A stretch of DNA of 64,000 nt from Rhizobium sp. NZLR1 (GCF_017357385.1 NZ_CP071632.1:1803501-1867500); one strand, 5' to 3'. Counted from the stretch's first letter, positions 1-15,412 are shown. The notes: a model not told the origin generated them from the letters alone. Translations and numbers: made by a program.

Positions 1-1
1 C

Positions 2-2671
<2,670 letters not shown>

Positions 2672-2710
2672 TCCGCAGCGGAAGCCGCCACGTGGTGGCA
2701 CGCGAATTGA

Positions 2711-2747
2711 AAAACCGCCCGGAGCGATCCGGGCGGTTTTCGTTTTT
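2711..2747 (+). terminator. Intrinsic terminator after rpoC
   Basis: A perfect 13-bp stem (2711-2723 with 2728-2740) and a GCGA tetraloop are followed by a T-rich tract. It lies 40 bases past the rpoC stop. Confidence 0.93.
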
Positions 2748-2834
2748 AGTCGGCTTTGGTTGGTCGGGGGGAGGGACGGCGCTGCTTCCGCTTATGCTGC
2801 CCTTGGCGACCCGCAGCGCAAGCGGCGGCTCCCT

Positions 2835-3128
2835 TCAATTGAAGCGGATGATCGCGACCTCGCCATCGACGGCACCCTGATAGGCGGAGGCGTGCGGCTC
2901 TTCGGCCGGCACCTCGGTCAGCATGCCGATCTGGTCGAGATCGGCCTCGATGAAGCCTTCCTCGGCAAGGGCGTTCAAGGCCTCGCGTACGGCAGTGTCG
3001 TCGTCGGGCGCCTTCAACATGATATGCAGGTCGATGCCTTCGCTGCCGTCGGACTCGTAGCCTTTGCCGATGATGATGAAGATCATCGGCCCGTCGAAAT
3101 TATTGTCGTTGTCAGGTGTCGTAATCAT
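2835..3128 (-). CDS. Small acidic hypothetical protein
   Basis: 97 residues, acidic, no signal peptide or membrane segment. The start is set at MITTPDNDNN because AAGGA lies just upstream; the longer reading frame to 3224 has no such site. The protein begins with an Asp/Asn-rich tail followed by a compact alpha/beta-looking region (MIFIIIGKGYESDG, then EGIDLHIMLKAPDDDTAVREAL). I do not recognise a named domain. It lies opposite to its neighbours rpoC and rpsL, so it is its own transcription unit. Coding is supported by the codon pattern and ribosome site, not by a recognised family. Confidence 0.7.
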   Translation of the reverse strand: MITTPDNDNNFDGPMIFIIIGKGYESDGSEGIDLHIMLKAPDDDTAVREALNALAEEGFIEADLDQIGMLTEVPAEEPHASAYQGAVDGEVAIIRFN

Positions 3129-3626
3129 CGCCTGTCCTTCGGCTCTTTGACGATTCGGTCGCTCGAATCCTGCTGTGAGGGCCGCACGCCGCAATTGCTG
3201 ATTCCTTAACTGCTTTTGCTGCAATGCCCAAGTTTTTATCTTGGTGCTCGGGCCTGATTTCGTCTAGAAGCCTGGAAACAGGGCCTTAGGCCCGCAGATC
3301 AAGGCGATACGGCGAGTTTATTTCTTAACCGGCCTTGACGAGATCGGTGGAAACCAGTAGTACCCCGGCCATCAGATCCCATGTGAGGCTTGGCTGTTCG
3401 GGGCGACGCGCCCTGAAGTTCACCTCAAACAAGGTTCTAAACGCACGTTGAAGTCATGATGCTGCACGCACGACGCAATTTATATGCGTCCTCTGCTCCT
3501 TGTGGTCCATCTGCGGAAGCGGATCGGGCCATATTTTGCGCATTGACGGAAAGCGTGCGTCACTGCCGGAGACGGCGCGAGTTCAAGCCCGCAAGGGTAC
3601 TGAGATAAAACGTAAGGGATGGTTGA
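3129..3626. other. 498-base intergenic region ahead of the str operon
   Basis: No convincing gene. It must hold the promoter of the minus-strand small gene and of rpsL. The best rpsL candidate is TTGACG (3335-3340), a 17-base spacer and TAGTAC (3358-3363), which is weak at -10. If right, the rpsL leader would be about 260 bases. A small GGGCC/GGCCC hairpin sits at 3281-3293. Nothing else was recognised. Confidence 0.45.
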
Positions 3627-3998
3627 ATGCCTACCGTAAACCAGCTGATCCGCAAGCCTCGCCAGGCGAACGTAAAGCGTAACAAGGTTCCCGCACTCCA
3701 GGAGAACCCGCAGAAGCGCGGCGTTTGCACGCGCGTCTATACGACGACGCCGAAGAAGCCGAACTCGGCTCTGCGTAAGGTCGCAAAGATCCGCCTGACC
3801 AACGGCTTCGAAGTCATTGGTTACATCCCCGGCGAAGGTCACAACCTTCAGGAACACTCCGTCGTCATGATCCGCGGCGGCCGCGTCAAGGACCTTCCGG
3901 GTGTCCGTTATCACATCATTCGCGGCGTTCTCGATACCCAAGGTGTCAAGAACCGCAAGCAGCGCCGCTCCAAGTACGGCGCGAAGCGTCCGAAGTAA
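3627..3998 (+). CDS. rpsL: 30S ribosomal protein S12
   Basis: Decoding-centre protein of the small subunit, 123 residues, normal length. The conserved [13 protein letters not shown] and [13 protein letters not shown] segments are intact. The lysines where streptomycin-resistance substitutions usually arise (residues 43/44 and 88 counting Met) are wild type, so a streptomycin-sensitive allele is inferred at these sites. It is the first gene of the str operon, 77 bases before rpsG, after an unusually long leader. Confidence 0.98.
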   Translation: MPTVNQLIRKPRQANVKRNKVPALQENPQKRGVCTRVYTTTPKKPNSALRKVAKIRLTNGFEVIGYIPGEGHNLQEHSVVMIRGGRVKDLPGVRYHIIRGVLDTQGVKNRKQRRSKYGAKRPK

Positions 3999-4045
3999 TT
4001 CGGTTTTGAGTAATTCGGCGCTGCGCGAGGTCCTCCGCGTGATGA

Positions 4046-4546
<501 letters not shown>

Positions 4547-4575
4547 TTCCGAACGGTATCGAAAGGCAGTCCATA

Positions 4576-6675
4576 ATGGCTCGCGAATATAAAATCGAAG
4601 ACTACCGCAATTTCGGTATCATGGCGCATATCGACGCCGGCAAGACCACGACCACCGAGCGTATCCTTTATTACACCGGCAAGTCGCACAAGATCGGCGA
4701 AGTCCACGACGGCGCAGCCACCATGGACTGGATGGAGCAGGAGCAGGAGCGTGGCATCACGATCACCTCCGCTGCCACCACGACCTACTGGAAGGGCCGT
4801 GACGGCAAGACGCGTCGCTTCAACATCATCGACACCCCCGGCCACGTCGACTTCACCATCGAAGTCGAGCGTTCGCTGCGCGTTCTCGACGGCGCCATCG
4901 CGCTGCTCGACGCCAATGCCGGTGTTGAGCCGCAGACGGAAACCGTCTGGCGCCAGGCCGAGAAGTACAACGTCCCGCGGATGATCTTCTGCAACAAGAT
5001 GGACAAGACCGGCGCGGACTTCTATCGCTCCGTCGAGATGATCAAGACCCGTCTCGGCGCAACGGCTGTCGTCATGCAGTTGCCGATCGGTGCGGAAACC
5101 GAATTCAAGGGCGTCATCGATCTGATCGAGATGAACGCTCTCATCTGGCGCGACGAGTCGCTCGGCGCCCAGTGGGATGTCGTCGAGATCCCCGACGACA
5201 TGAAGGCCAAGGCTGAAGAGTATCGCGAAAAGCTGATCGAGACGGTCGTCGATATCGACGAAGCCGCGACGGAAGCCTATCTCGAGGGCATTCTGCCCGA
5301 CAACGAGAAGATCCGCGAACTCGTTCGCCGCGGCACGATCGACGTCAAGTTCCACCCGATGTTCTGCGGCACCGCCTTCAAGAACAAGGGTGTGCAGCCG
5401 CTGCTCGACGCCGTCGTCGACTACCTGCCGTCGCCGATGGACATCCCGGCGATCAAGGGCATCGACTTCAAGACTGAAGCTGAAATCGAACGTCACGCCG
5501 ATGACAGCGAGCCGCTTTCCATGCTCGCCTTCAAGATCATGAACGACCCCTTCGTCGGTTCGCTGACTTTCGCCCGCATCTACTCCGGCAAGCTCGAAAA
5601 GGGCACGTCGGTCATCAACACGGTCAAGGACAAGCGCGAGCGCGTCGGCCGCATGTTGCAAATGCACTCCAACTCGCGTGAAGACATCGAAGAAGCCTTC
5701 GCAGGTGACATCGTTGCTCTCGCCGGCCTCAAGGAAACCACGACGGGCGACACGCTCTGTGATCCGCTGAAGCCGGTTATCCTTGAGCGCATGGAATTCC
5801 CCGAGCCGGTCATCCAGATCGCCATCGAGCCGAAGACCAAGGGCGACCAGGAAAAGATGGGCCTCGCGCTCAACCGCCTGGCTGCTGAGGATCCGTCCTT
5901 CCGCGTCAAGACCGACCAGGAATCCGGCCAGACCATCATCGCCGGCATGGGCGAACTGCATCTCGACATCATCGTCGACCGCATGCGTCGTGAATTCAAG
6001 GTCGAAGCAACCGTCGGCGCGCCGCAGGTTGCCTACCGCGAAACCATCACCAGAACGCACGAAGAAGACTACACGCACAAGAAGCAGTCCGGTGGTACCG
6101 GCCAGTTCGCCCGCGTCAAAATCGTCTTCGAACCGAACCCGGACGGTGAGGAATTCAAGTTCGAATCGAAGATCGTCGGCGGCTCCGTTCCGAAGGAATA
6201 CATCCCGGGCGTCCAGAAGGGCATCGAAAGTGTTCTGTCTTCGGGTCCGCTCGCTGGCTTCCCGATGCTCGGCGTCAAGGCAACCCTCATCGATGGCGCC
6301 TTCCACGACGTCGACTCTTCGGTTCTCGCCTTCGAAATCGCATCGCGTGCCTGCTTCCGTGAAGCAGCCAAGAAGGCCGGCGCTCAGCTGCTCGAGCCGA
6401 TGATGAAGGTCGAAGTCGTGACCCCGGAAGATTATGTCGGCGACGTCATCGGCGACCTGAACTCCCGTCGCGGTCAGATCCAGGGCCAGGAAAGCCGTGG
6501 TATCGCCGTCGTCATCAACGCGAACGTTCCGCTCGCGAACATGTTCAAGTACGTCGACAACCTGCGCTCCATGTCCCAGGGCCGCGCTCAGTACACGATG
6601 ACCTTCGATCACTACTCGCCGGTCCCGTCGAACGTCGCAACAGAAATCCAGGCAAAGTATTCCGGTCAGAAGTGA
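4576..6675 (+). CDS. fusA: Translation elongation factor G
   Basis: Ribosomal translocase GTPase, 699 residues. The GTP-binding motifs are complete: AHIDAGKT at residues 17-24, RGITI in switch I, DTPGH at 86-90 and NKMD near 142. The remaining domains II-V are full length (for example the GMGELHLDI segment). Third gene of the str operon, followed 68 bases later by tuf. A 717-codon open frame lies antisense over the whole gene; it is a codon-bias shadow. Confidence 0.98.
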   Translation: MAREYKIEDYRNFGIMAHIDAGKTTTTERILYYTGKSHKIGEVHDGAATMDWMEQEQERGITITSAATTTYWKGRDGKTRRFNIIDTPGHVDFTIEVERSLRVLDGAIALLDANAGVEPQTETVWRQAEKYNVPRMIFCNKMDKTGADFYRSVEMIKTRLGATAVVMQLPIGAETEFKGVIDLIEMNALIWRDESLGAQWDVVEIPDDMKAKAEEYREKLIETVVDIDEAATEAYLEGILPDNEKIRELVRRGTIDVKFHPMFCGTAFKNKGVQPLLDAVVDYLPSPMDIPAIKGIDFKTEAEIERHADDSEPLSMLAFKIMNDPFVGSLTFARIYSGKLEKGTSVINTVKDKRERVGRMLQMHSNSREDIEEAFAGDIVALAGLKETTTGDTLCDPLKPVILERMEFPEPVIQIAIEPKTKGDQEKMGLALNRLAAEDPSFRVKTDQESGQTIIAGMGELHLDIIVDRMRREFKVEATVGAPQVAYRETITRTHEEDYTHKKQSGGTGQFARVKIVFEPNPDGEEFKFESKIVGGSVPKEYIPGVQKGIESVLSSGPLAGFPMLGVKATLIDGAFHDVDSSVLAFEIASRACFREAAKKAGAQLLEPMMKVEVVTPEDYVGDVIGDLNSRRGQIQGQESRGIAVVINANVPLANMFKYVDNLRSMSQGRAQYTMTFDHYSPVPSNVATEIQAKYSGQK

Positions 6676-6743
6676 CCGGAATACCAATTGACCGATAACA
6701 AGAATTAGATCCCTTCGGGGACTAGCAAAATGGAGACCCGAAA

Positions 6744-7919
<1,176 letters not shown>

Positions 7920-7927
7920 CTAGCGGC

Positions 7928-7976
7928 TGGGCCACCAGGCCCAAGGAAAGGATAGGGACGCCGACCTCGGTGTCCC
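7928..7976 (+). promoter_or_regulatory. Two hairpins between tuf and rpsJ (possible attenuator)
   Basis: A small GGGCC/GGCCC hairpin lies at about 7928-7941. A larger imperfect stem, GGGACGCCGA pairing with TCGGTGTCCC, spans 7955-7976. No clear T run follows, so this looks more like an mRNA-processing or attenuation element at the str/S10 boundary than a full terminator. Confidence 0.4.
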
Positions 7977-8073
7977 TCTCGATCTTTGAAACCGGTGGCC
8001 CGCTAACGTAACTGAAGGTAAGTCGTGTCCCTCAATGGTGACACGCGGATAACAGACACAAGGATAAAGTCGA

Positions 8074-8382
8074 ATGAACGGCCAGAATATCCGCATCCGC
8101 CTGAAGGCGTTCGATCACCGGATTCTCGATGCCTCCACGCGCGAGATCGTATCGACGGCTAAGCGCACCGGTGCAAGCGTCCGGGGCCCCGTTCCGCTTC
8201 CGACCCGCATCGAGAAGTTCACGGTCAACCGGTCCCCGCACATCGACAAGAAGAGCCGCGAACAGTTCGAGATGCGCACGCACAAGCGCCTTCTCGATAT
8301 CGTTGATCCGACCCCGCAGACGGTAGACGCGCTGATGAAGCTCGATCTCGCCGCCGGTGTCGATGTTGAGATCAAGCTCTGA
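8074..8382 (+). CDS. rpsJ: 30S ribosomal protein S10 (NusE)
   Basis: Small-subunit head protein that also serves in transcription antitermination complexes as NusE. 102 residues, starting [19 protein letters not shown], full length. First gene of the S10 group, 154 bases after tuf and 39 bases before rplC. An AAGGA-containing segment precedes the ATG. Confidence 0.98.
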   Translation: MNGQNIRIRLKAFDHRILDASTREIVSTAKRTGASVRGPVPLPTRIEKFTVNRSPHIDKKSREQFEMRTHKRLLDIVDPTPQTVDALMKLDLAAGVDVEIKL

Positions 8383-8421
8383 GACCTCGGGTCTTCGGGC
8401 TGAGTGAGAAGGATTGAACCG

Positions 8422-9063
8422 ATGCGTTCAGGTGTGATTGCACAGAAGGTGGGAATGACCCGCGTCTATAACGACGCCGGCGAGCATGTCCCGGTAACGG
8501 TACTGCGCATGGAGGCCGTCCAGGTCGTCGCTACGCGTACTGTCGAAAAGAATGGCTATACCGCAGTTCAGCTCGGTGCCGGCCAGGCGAAGGTGAAGAA
8601 CACGTCGAAGGCGATGCGCGGCAATTTTGCCATTGCCAACGTCGAGCCGAAGGCCAAGGTCACAGAATTCCGTGTGTCGGAAGACCAACTGCTTGAGATC
8701 GGCACTGAGATCAAGGCGGGTCACTTTGCAGCCGGTCAACTCGTCGACGTGACGGGCACGACGATCGGTAAGGGTTTTGCCGGCGCCATGAAGCGCCATG
8801 GTTTCGGCGGTCTCCGCGCCACGCACGGTGTGTCGGTTTCGCACCGTTCGCACGGTTCGACCGGCTCGCGCCAGGATCCGGGCAAGGTTTTCAAGAACAA
8901 GAAGATGGCTGGTCACATGGGCCAGACGCGCGTCACGACGCAGAACCTGGAAGTGGTTTCGACCGACGAAGATCGTGGTCTGATCCTGATCAAGGGTGCT
9001 GTTCCTGGTTCCAAGGGTGCTTGGATCATCGTGCGCGACGCCGTCAAGTCGGCCGCGAAGTAA
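8422..9063 (+). CDS. rplC: 50S ribosomal protein L3
   Basis: Early 23S rRNA assembly protein near the peptidyl-transferase centre, 213 residues. The start [15 protein letters not shown] is chosen over an upstream in-frame GTG at 8404 because AAGGA precedes it and family members begin here. The long loop motif [19 protein letters not shown] is intact. Thirteen bases separate it from rplD. Confidence 0.97.
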   Translation: MRSGVIAQKVGMTRVYNDAGEHVPVTVLRMEAVQVVATRTVEKNGYTAVQLGAGQAKVKNTSKAMRGNFAIANVEPKAKVTEFRVSEDQLLEIGTEIKAGHFAAGQLVDVTGTTIGKGFAGAMKRHGFGGLRATHGVSVSHRSHGSTGSRQDPGKVFKNKKMAGHMGQTRVTTQNLEVVSTDEDRGLILIKGAVPGSKGAWIIVRDAVKSAAK

Positions 9064-9076
9064 GGGAGCCAGATCA

Positions 9077-9697
9077 ATGGAATTTAACGTCAAAACCCTC
9101 GAGGGAAAAGACGCCGGGAAGGTTTCCCTTTCGGACGCGATTTTCGGCCTCGAGCCTCGCGAAGACATTATCGCCCGCGTCATCCGCTGGCAGCTTGCCA
9201 AGAAGCAGCAGGGCACGCACAAGGCAAAGGGCCGCGCTGAAATTTCGCGCACCGGCGCCAAGATGTACAAGCAGAAGGGTACGGGCCGCGCCCGCCACCA
9301 TTCGGCTCGCGCTCCGCAGTTCCGCGGCGGCGGCAAGGCTCACGGCCCAGTCGTCCGCAGCCATGAGCATGACCTTCCGAAGAAGGTTCGTGCACTCGGC
9401 CTGCGTCTCGCTCTTTCGGCCAAGATCAAGGCCGATGACGTCATCGTCATCGACAACCTGGTTGCCACCGAAGCCAAGACCAAGGCTCTCGCGTCTGTAT
9501 TCGAGACGCTCGGCCTGACCAACGCCCTCTTCATCGGTGGCGCAGAACTTGATGGCAACTTCAAGCTCGCAGCTCAGAACATCCCGAACATCGATGTTCT
9601 TCCGATCCAGGGCATCAACGTTTATGACATCCTGCGCCGCGGCAAGCTCGTGCTTTCCAAGGCTGCGGTTGAAGCGCTAGAGGAGCGATTCAAGTGA
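9077..9697 (+). CDS. rplD: 50S ribosomal protein L4
   Basis: 23S rRNA-binding protein lining the exit tunnel, 206 residues from [21 protein letters not shown] precedes the start. The conserved central extension ([20 protein letters not shown], then RHHSAR) is present. Its stop overlaps the rplW start by four bases (GTGA), which implies translational coupling. L4 autoregulates the S10 operon in E. coli; no equivalent leader is evident here. Confidence 0.97.
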   Translation: MEFNVKTLEGKDAGKVSLSDAIFGLEPREDIIARVIRWQLAKKQQGTHKAKGRAEISRTGAKMYKQKGTGRARHHSARAPQFRGGGKAHGPVVRSHEHDLPKKVRALGLRLALSAKIKADDVIVIDNLVATEAKTKALASVFETLGLTNALFIGGAELDGNFKLAAQNIPNIDVLPIQGINVYDILRRGKLVLSKAAVEALEERFK

Positions 9698-9987
9698 CCG
9701 ATCTTCGCCACTACGATGTGATCGTCTCTCCGGCGATCACCGAAAAGTCCACGCTGGTATCCGAAAACAACCAGGTTGTTTTCAATGTCGCCAAGCAGGC
9801 GACGAAGCCGGAAATCAAGGCTGCTGTCGAGGCGCTGTTTGGCGTCAAGGTTACGGCCGTCAACACTCTGCTGCGCAAGGGCAAGACCAAGCGGTTCCGC
9901 GGTTTCGTCGGCAAGCAGAAGGACGTGAAGAAGGCTGTTGTGACCCTGGCTGAAGGCCAGACGATCGACGTCTCCACCGGTCTCTGA
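9694..9987 (+). CDS. rplW: 50S ribosomal protein L23
   Basis: Exit-tunnel rim protein that docks SRP and trigger factor. 97 residues, GTG start overlapping the rplD stop, preceded by GAGGAG. It begins [20 protein letters not shown] and keeps the basic KGKTKRFRG loop. Position in the S10 order confirms identity. Confidence 0.97.
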   Translation: MTDLRHYDVIVSPAITEKSTLVSENNQVVFNVAKQATKPEIKAAVEALFGVKVTAVNTLLRKGKTKRFRGFVGKQKDVKKAVVTLAEGQTIDVSTGL

Positions 9988-9998
9988 GGTATAAGAAA

Positions 9999-10835
9999 AT
10001 GGCATTGAAAACATTCAATCCGATCACCCCGAGCCAGCGCCAGCTGGTCATCGTCGACCGTTCGGCCCTCTACAAGGGCAAGCCGGTCAAGGCGCTGACG
10101 GAAGGCCTGACCAAGAGCGGCGGTCGTAACAACCTCGGTCGCATCACCGCCCGCTTCATCGGCGGCGGTCACAAGCGCACGTATCGTCTGATCGACTTCA
10201 AGCGTCGCAAGTTTGAGGTCGAAGGCACGGTCGAGCGTATCGAATACGATCCGAACCGCACCGCTTTCATCGCGCTGGTGAACTATGCTGATGGCGAGAA
10301 GGCTTATATCCTCGCTCCTCAGCGCCTCGCTCCCGGCGACAAGGTCATCGCTTCCGAGAAGGCTGTCGACGTCAAGCCCGGTAACACCATGCCGCTGCAG
10401 TTCATCCCGGTCGGCTCCATCATCCACAATGTGGAAATGAAGCCGGGCAAGGGTGGTCAGATCGCTCGCTCCGCCGGTGGTTACGCACAGCTCGTCGGCC
10501 GTGACCAGGGCATGGCGATCCTTCGCCTGAACTCCGGTGAACAGCGTCTCGTTCATGGCTCCTGCCTTGCTTCGATCGGCGCCGTCTCCAACCCTGACCA
10601 CGCCAACATCAACGACGGCAAGGCCGGTCGTACCGTTTGGCGCGGCAAGCGTCCGCACAACCGCGGTGTTGTCATGAACCCGGTCGACCACCCGCACGGC
10701 GGTGGTGAAGGTCGCACCTCTGGTGGCCGTCACCCGGTTACTCCGTGGGGCAAGCCGACCAAGGGCAAGCGCACCCGGTCGAACAAGTCGACCGACAAGA
10801 TGATCATGCGCTCGCGTCATCAGCGTAAGAAGTAA
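9999..10835 (+). CDS. rplB: 50S ribosomal protein L2
   Basis: Highly conserved 23S rRNA protein needed for subunit association and peptidyl transfer; 278 residues. The C-terminal signature [20 protein letters not shown] includes the functionally important histidine. Eleven bases after rplW and fifteen before rpsS. Confidence 0.98.
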   Translation: MALKTFNPITPSQRQLVIVDRSALYKGKPVKALTEGLTKSGGRNNLGRITARFIGGGHKRTYRLIDFKRRKFEVEGTVERIEYDPNRTAFIALVNYADGEKAYILAPQRLAPGDKVIASEKAVDVKPGNTMPLQFIPVGSIIHNVEMKPGKGGQIARSAGGYAQLVGRDQGMAILRLNSGEQRLVHGSCLASIGAVSNPDHANINDGKAGRTVWRGKRPHNRGVVMNPVDHPHGGGEGRTSGGRHPVTPWGKPTKGKRTRSNKSTDKMIMRSRHQRKK

Positions 10836-10850
10836 GAGAGGAAGTCTCCA

Positions 10851-11129
10851 ATGGCTCGTTCAGTATGGAAAGGTCCGTTCGTTGACGGCTATCTTCTCAA
10901 GAAGGCTGAGAAGGTTCGTGAAGGCGGACGTGCAGAAGTGATCAAGATCTGGAGCCGTCGCTCCACGATCCTGCCGCAGTTCGTCGGTCTTACCTTCGGC
11001 GTCTACAACGGCAGCAAGCATATCCCGGTCAGTGTCAATGAAGACATGGTCGGCCACAAGTTCGGTGAATTCTCTCCGACCCGCACCTATTACGGTCACG
11101 GCGCGGACAAGAAGGCGAAGAGGAAGTAA
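10851..11129 (+). CDS. rpsS: 30S ribosomal protein S19
   Basis: Small-subunit head protein, 92 residues. It begins [18 protein letters not shown] and contains the [13 protein letters not shown] segment ([16 protein letters not shown]). AGAGGAAG precedes the start; two bases separate it from rplV. Confidence 0.97.
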   Translation: MARSVWKGPFVDGYLLKKAEKVREGGRAEVIKIWSRRSTILPQFVGLTFGVYNGSKHIPVSVNEDMVGHKFGEFSPTRTYYGHGADKKAKRK

Positions 11130-11131
11130 CA

Positions 11132-11521
11132 ATGGGCAAGGCAAAAGCCGAACGCCGGCTGAAGGACAACGAGGCGCAAGCAGTCGCCCGCACGCTCCGC
11201 GTCAGCCCCCAGAAGCTCAACCTGGTTGCTGCGGCTATCCGCGGCAAGAAGGTCGAGCGCGCACTCGCTGAGCTGGAGTTCTCCCGCAAGCGCATCGCAG
11301 GTGCCGTCAAGAAGACGCTCGAATCTGCGATCGCCAATGCCGAGAACAACCACGATCTCGACGTCGACTCGCTTGTCGTCGCCGAGGCCTATGTCGGCAA
11401 GTCGATCGTCATGAAGCGTTTCCACGCTCGTGGCCGCGGTCGCGCGTCGCGCATCGAAAAGCCTTTCGCGCACCTGACGATCGTCGTTCGTGAAGTGCAG
11501 GCAGTAGAGGAGGCCGCATAA
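11132..11521 (+). CDS. rplV: 50S ribosomal protein L22
   Basis: Exit-tunnel protein with a long beta-hairpin, 129 residues. The hairpin end ([20 protein letters not shown]) is intact. The stop codon shares one base with the rpsC start (TAATG), so the pair is probably translationally coupled. Confidence 0.97.
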   Translation: MGKAKAERRLKDNEAQAVARTLRVSPQKLNLVAAAIRGKKVERALAELEFSRKRIAGAVKKTLESAIANAENNHDLDVDSLVVAEAYVGKSIVMKRFHARGRGRASRIEKPFAHLTIVVREVQAVEEAA

Positions 11522-12252
11522 TGGGTCAGAAAATCAATCCAATCGGTTTCCGTCTTGGCATCAACCGTACCTGGGATAGCCGCTGGTTTGCGGACAATGC
11601 CGAGTACGGCCAGTTGCTGCACGAAGACCTGAAGATGCGCAAGTTCGTCATGAGCGAACTGAAGCAGGCCGGGATTTCCAAGGTGGTCATCGAGCGTCCA
11701 CACAAGAAGTGCCGCGTCACGATCCACTCGGCACGTCCGGGCCTGATCATCGGCCGCAAGGGCGCAGACATCGACAAGCTCCGCAAGAAGCTGTCGGAGA
11801 TGACGAATTCGGAAACGCACCTCAACATCGTCGAAGTGCGCAAGCCCGAAGTCGATGCGACGCTGGTCGCTCAGTCGATCGCCCAGCAGCTCGAGCGCCG
11901 CGTGGCTTTCCGTCGCGCCATGAAGCGCGCCGTTCAGTCCGCGATGCGTCTTGGGGCCGAAGGCATCAAGATCACCTGCGCCGGTCGTCTCGGCGGCGCT
12001 GAAATCGCCCGTACGGAATGGTACCGCGAAGGTCGTGTGCCGCTGCACACGCTACGCGCCGACATCGACTACGGCACGGCTGAAGCAGAAACCGCATTCG
12101 GCATCTGCGGCATCAAGGTCTGGATCTTCAAGGGCGAAATCCTTGAGCACGATCCGATGGCTTCCGAGCGCCGTGCGATGGAAGGTGACGCCCAGGGTCC
12201 GGCAAGCCGTGATCGTGACCGCGACAGAGACCGTCGCCGCGACAACGCTTGA
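11521..12252 (+). CDS. rpsC: 30S ribosomal protein S3
   Basis: mRNA-entry protein of the small subunit, 243 residues. It carries an N-terminal KH domain ([17 protein letters not shown]) and the C-terminal S3 domain. The C-terminus ends in a charged Asp/Arg repeat ([15 protein letters not shown]) typical of rhizobial S3. It overlaps rplV by one base. Confidence 0.97.
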   Translation: MGQKINPIGFRLGINRTWDSRWFADNAEYGQLLHEDLKMRKFVMSELKQAGISKVVIERPHKKCRVTIHSARPGLIIGRKGADIDKLRKKLSEMTNSETHLNIVEVRKPEVDATLVAQSIAQQLERRVAFRRAMKRAVQSAMRLGAEGIKITCAGRLGGAEIARTEWYREGRVPLHTLRADIDYGTAEAETAFGICGIKVWIFKGEILEHDPMASERRAMEGDAQGPASRDRDRDRDRRRDNA

Positions 12253-12288
12253 TAGCGCGCGTGGCAGAGAAGTTCGGAGAATAAGAAA

Positions 12289-12702
12289 ATGTTGCAGCCA
12301 AAGCGTACCAAGTACCGCAAGCAGTTCAAGGGCCGCATCAAGGGCGTCGCTAAGGGCGGTTCTGACCTGGCATTCGGCGAATTCGGCCTGAAGGCTCAGG
12401 AACCCAACCGCGTCAACGCGCGCGAGATCGAGGCGGCCCGCCGCGCGATCACGCGTTATATGAAGCGCGCCGGCCGTGTATGGATCCGCGTGTTCCCGGA
12501 CGTTCCGGTGACCAAAAAGCCGACCGAAGTCCGCATGGGTAAGGGTAAGGGCTCCGTTGAATACTGGGCATGCAAGGTCAAGCCCGGCCGTATGATGTTC
12601 GAGATCGACGGTGTCAGCGAAGAAATCGCCCGTGAGGCTCTTCGCCTCGGCTCCGCCAAGCTCTCGGTCAAGACGCGCTTCGTTCAGCGCATTGCAGAGT
12701 AA
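12289..12702 (+). CDS. rplP: 50S ribosomal protein L16
   Basis: A-site-adjacent large-subunit protein, 137 residues, beginning [15 protein letters not shown]. The conserved [17 protein letters not shown] segment is present. GGAGAATAAG lies upstream. Twelve bases precede rpmC. Confidence 0.97.
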   Translation: MLQPKRTKYRKQFKGRIKGVAKGGSDLAFGEFGLKAQEPNRVNAREIEAARRAITRYMKRAGRVWIRVFPDVPVTKKPTEVRMGKGKGSVEYWACKVKPGRMMFEIDGVSEEIAREALRLGSAKLSVKTRFVQRIAE

Positions 12703-12714
12703 GGGATTGAGCTC

Positions 12715-12915
12715 ATGAAAGCCTCAGATGTTCGCGGGTTTACCGCCGACCAACTCAAGGACGAGCTTGCCAAGCTGAAGAAGGAGCAGTTCAACCTGCG
12801 CTTCCAGAAGGCGACCGGCCAGCTCGAAAAGTCCTCGCGCATCAACGAAGTCCGCAAGGACATCGCCCGCGTGAAAACCATTGCCCGCCAGAAGGCGGCA
12901 GAAGTTAAGGCCTAA
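12715..12915 (+). CDS. rpmC: 50S ribosomal protein L29
   Basis: Small helical protein at the tunnel exit, 66 residues. The family core [12 protein letters not shown] is present. Tightly packed between rplP and rpsQ with 12-base gaps. Confidence 0.96.
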   Translation: MKASDVRGFTADQLKDELAKLKKEQFNLRFQKATGQLEKSSRINEVRKDIARVKTIARQKAAEVKA

Positions 12916-12927
12916 AGGAAGAAAAAT

Positions 12928-13167
12928 ATGCCGAAGCGCATCCTGCAGGGCGTCGTCGTTGGCGACAAGAACGAGAAGACGGTAGTGGTTCGCGTCGAGC
13001 GTCGTTTCGCTCACCCGCTGCTCCAGAAGACCGTTCGTCGTTCCAAGAAGTACAAGGCCCACGACGAGAACAATCAGTACAAGATTGGCGATACCGTATC
13101 CATCGAGGAATGCGCGCCGATCTCCAAGGACAAGCGTTGGACGGTGATTTCCGCCCAGGGCCAGTAA
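12928..13167 (+). CDS. rpsQ: 30S ribosomal protein S17
   Basis: 16S rRNA-binding OB-fold protein, 79 residues. It starts [20 protein letters not shown] and is full length. It is the last gene before a 257-base gap with a terminator-like hairpin that marks the S10/spc boundary. Confidence 0.97.
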   Translation: MPKRILQGVVVGDKNEKTVVVRVERRFAHPLLQKTVRRSKKYKAHDENNQYKIGDTVSIEECAPISKDKRWTVISAQGQ

Positions 13168-13222
13168 CAGAATTTTGTGCGAGGCCTTGCGTCTCGCCGA
13201 AATATCTGTATGAAGCAGCGTC

Positions 13223-13256
13223 AGAACGCTCGAAAGCCGGGCGTTCTTTTGCTTTG
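13223..13256 (+). terminator. Terminator-like hairpin between rpsQ and rplN
   Basis: A 7-bp stem, AGAACGC with GCGTTCT, has an 11-base loop and is followed by TTTGCTTTG. It sits inside the 257-base rpsQ-rplN gap; the remaining bases up to 13424 show no gene and no convincing promoter. Probably a partial terminator or attenuator. Confidence 0.55.
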
Positions 13257-13424
13257 AGCGCACGGAAGGTCCTTCGGGAAACCACCCTGGCACGATCGAT
13301 CCCGCGCTATTCAGCTATTGCCGCGTCTGTGCTGCCGTCAAGGCATCTCGGCCGGCGAAAATTTTCATAAGCCGGAGTAGGGGGCTAGCCCAACCATTCC
13401 GGTAAACCAAGAAGGCGACCTGAT

Positions 13425-13793
13425 ATGATTCAGATGCAAACAAACCTCGACGTCGCGGATAATTCCGGCGCACGTCGTGTCATGTGCATCAAGGTGCTGG
13501 GCGGCTCGAAGCGCAAGTATGCCTCGATCGGCGACGTCATCGTCGTTTCGATCAAGGAAGCGATCCCGCGCGGCCGTGTGAAGAAGGGTGACGTGATGAA
13601 GGCGGTTGTCGTTCGTACCGCCAAGGACATCCGTCGTCCGGATGGCTCCGTCATCCGCTTCGACACCAACGCAGCAGTCCTCATCGACAACAAAAAAGAG
13701 CCGATCGGCACCCGTATCTTCGGACCGGTTCCGCGCGAACTTCGCGCCAAGAACCACATGAAGATCATCTCGCTGGCTCCCGAAGTACTGTAA
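13425..13793 (+). CDS. rplN: 50S ribosomal protein L14
   Basis: Large-subunit interface protein, 122 residues, beginning [20 protein letters not shown] as is standard. First gene of the spc group. Eleven bases precede rplX. Confidence 0.98.
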   Translation: MIQMQTNLDVADNSGARRVMCIKVLGGSKRKYASIGDVIVVSIKEAIPRGRVKKGDVMKAVVVRTAKDIRRPDGSVIRFDTNAAVLIDNKKEPIGTRIFGPVPRELRAKNHMKIISLAPEVL

Positions 13794-13804
13794 GGAGCGA
13801 AGCG

Positions 13805-14113
13805 ATGCAGAAGATTCGTAAGGGCGACAAGGTCGTCATGCTCGCTGGCAAGGACAAGGGCCGCACCGGCGAAGTTGTCCAGGTCATGCCGAAGGAAGAT
13901 CGTGCCGTTGTTCGTGGCGTCAACGTCGTCAAGCGCCATCAGCGCCAGACGCAGACCCAGGAAGCCGGCATCATCAACAAGGAAGCCCCGGTCCACCTGT
14001 CTAACGTTGCAATCATCGACAAGGACGGCAAGCCGACCCGCGTCGGTTTCAAGGTTGTTGACGGCAAGAAGGTCCGTGTGGCCAAGCGTTCTGGAGAAGT
14101 GATCGATGGCTGA
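13805..14113 (+). CDS. rplX: 50S ribosomal protein L24
   Basis: Assembly-initiator protein with an N-terminal KOW motif ([19 protein letters not shown]), 102 residues. AAGGAGCGAAGCG precedes the start. The 3' end overlaps rplE by eight bases. Confidence 0.97.
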   Translation: MQKIRKGDKVVMLAGKDKGRTGEVVQVMPKEDRAVVRGVNVVKRHQRQTQTQEAGIINKEAPVHLSNVAIIDKDGKPTRVGFKVVDGKKVRVAKRSGEVIDG

Positions 14114-14663
14114 GGCAAAATACGAGCCACGGCTCAAGAAGGAATATGTCGAGCGCATCCGCAAGGCGTTGCAGGAGCAGTTCTCCTACGCCAACGAGAT
14201 GATGATCCCGAAGCTCGACAAGATCGTGATCAACATGGGTGTTGGCGAAGCGACCGCCGACTCGAAGAAGCCGACGGTAGCTGCCGCCGACCTCGCAGCG
14301 ATCGCCGGCCAGAAGCCGGTCATCACCCGCGCACGCAACTCTATCGCTGGCTTCAAGGTCCGCGAACAGATGCCGATCGGCGCCAAGGTCACCCTGCGCG
14401 GCGCCCGCATGTACGAGTTCATGGACCGTCTCGTGAACATCGCGCTCCCGCGCGTTCGCGACTTCCGCGGCCTGAACCCGAAAAGCTTTGACGGCCGTGG
14501 CAACTTCGCCATGGGCATCAAGGAGCACATTGTGTTCCCTGAGATCAACTACGACAAGGTTGATCAGATGTGGGGCATGGACATCATCGTTTGCACGACG
14601 GCGACGACCGACGACGAAGCACGGGCTCTTCTGAAAGAGTTCAGCTTCCCGTTCCGTCAATAA
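14106..14663 (+). CDS. rplE: 50S ribosomal protein L5
   Basis: 5S rRNA-binding central protuberance protein, 185 residues. It contains the family segment [11 protein letters not shown] and the [13 protein letters not shown] loop. Eight-base overlap with rplX suggests coupling. Confidence 0.98.
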   Translation: MAEAKYEPRLKKEYVERIRKALQEQFSYANEMMIPKLDKIVINMGVGEATADSKKPTVAAADLAAIAGQKPVITRARNSIAGFKVREQMPIGAKVTLRGARMYEFMDRLVNIALPRVRDFRGLNPKSFDGRGNFAMGIKEHIVFPEINYDKVDQMWGMDIIVCTTATTDDEARALLKEFSFPFRQ

Positions 14664-14695
14664 CCGTAACGACGAGCGTAGAAAAGGAACCTGAC

Positions 14696-15001
14696 ATGGC
14701 GAAGACAAGCGCAGTTGAAAAGAACAAGCGCCGCCGTACTACGGTCGCCAACCAGTCCGCTAAGCGGGCTGCGTTGAAGGCGATCATCATGAACCAGGCT
14801 CTTCCGATCGAAGAGCGGTTCAAGGCCTCGATCAAGCTGGCATCCCTGCCGCGTGATGGATCGAAGACCCGTGTTCGCAACCGTTGCGAAGTTTCGGGGC
14901 GTCCGCGCGCATATTACCGCAAACTGCGCATGTCGCGTATTGCGCTGCGTGAACTGGGCAATTTCGGCAAGGTGCCGGGTATCGTCAAGTCGAGCTGGTA
15001 A
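14696..15001 (+). CDS. rpsN: 30S ribosomal protein S14 (zinc-free type)
   Basis: Small-subunit head protein, 101 residues from [24 protein letters not shown] precedes it. The C-terminal half has only one cysteine ([11 protein letters not shown]) and lacks the CxxC pairs of the zinc-binding form, so it is the long C-minus paralogue type. Confidence 0.97.
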   Translation: MAKTSAVEKNKRRRTTVANQSAKRAALKAIIMNQALPIEERFKASIKLASLPRDGSKTRVRNRCEVSGRPRAYYRKLRMSRIALRELGNFGKVPGIVKSSW

Positions 15002-15013
15002 GGAGCAGGTTAC

Positions 15014-15412
15014 ATGACAATGACTGATCCGTTGGGCGATATGCTCACCCGTATCCGTAACGGCGCTTCCCGCCGCAAGTCGTCGGTTTCGACGCCTGCG
15101 TCCAGGCTCCGTGCACGTGTTCTCGATGTCTTGCAGTCCGAAGGCTACATCCGTGGCTATTCCGTTGTCGATTTCGGCAATGGCAAGTCGGAACTCAGCA
15201 TCGAGCTGAAATATTATGAAGGCGCGTCGGTGATCCGTGAGATCGGCCGTGTGTCCAAGCCGGGCCGCCGGGTTTATGTCTCGGTCAAGTCCATTCCGCA
15301 GGTCGCGAACGGCCTCGGCATCACCATCCTTTCGACTCCGAAGGGTGTGATGGCCGATCACCAGGCTCGCGAACAGAACGTTGGCGGCGAGGTTCTTTGC
15401 TCGGTCTTCTAA
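15014..15412 (+). CDS. rpsH: 30S ribosomal protein S8
   Basis: 16S rRNA central-domain binder, 132 residues, beginning with the family's [13 protein letters not shown]. The C-terminus has the usual GGEVLCSVF end. S8 is the spc translational repressor in E. coli; no target site was identified here. Confidence 0.97.
   Translation: MTMTDPLGDMLTRIRNGASRRKSSVSTPASRLRARVLDVLQSEGYIRGYSVVDFGNGKSELSIELKYYEGASVIREIGRVSKPGRRVYVSVKSIPQVANGLGITILSTPKGVMADHQAREQNVGGEVLCSVF

Noticed and set aside
13110..13370. 86-codon frame across the rpsQ-rplN gap
   Set aside because: Starts inside rpsQ, contains the terminator-like hairpin and has no ribosome site.
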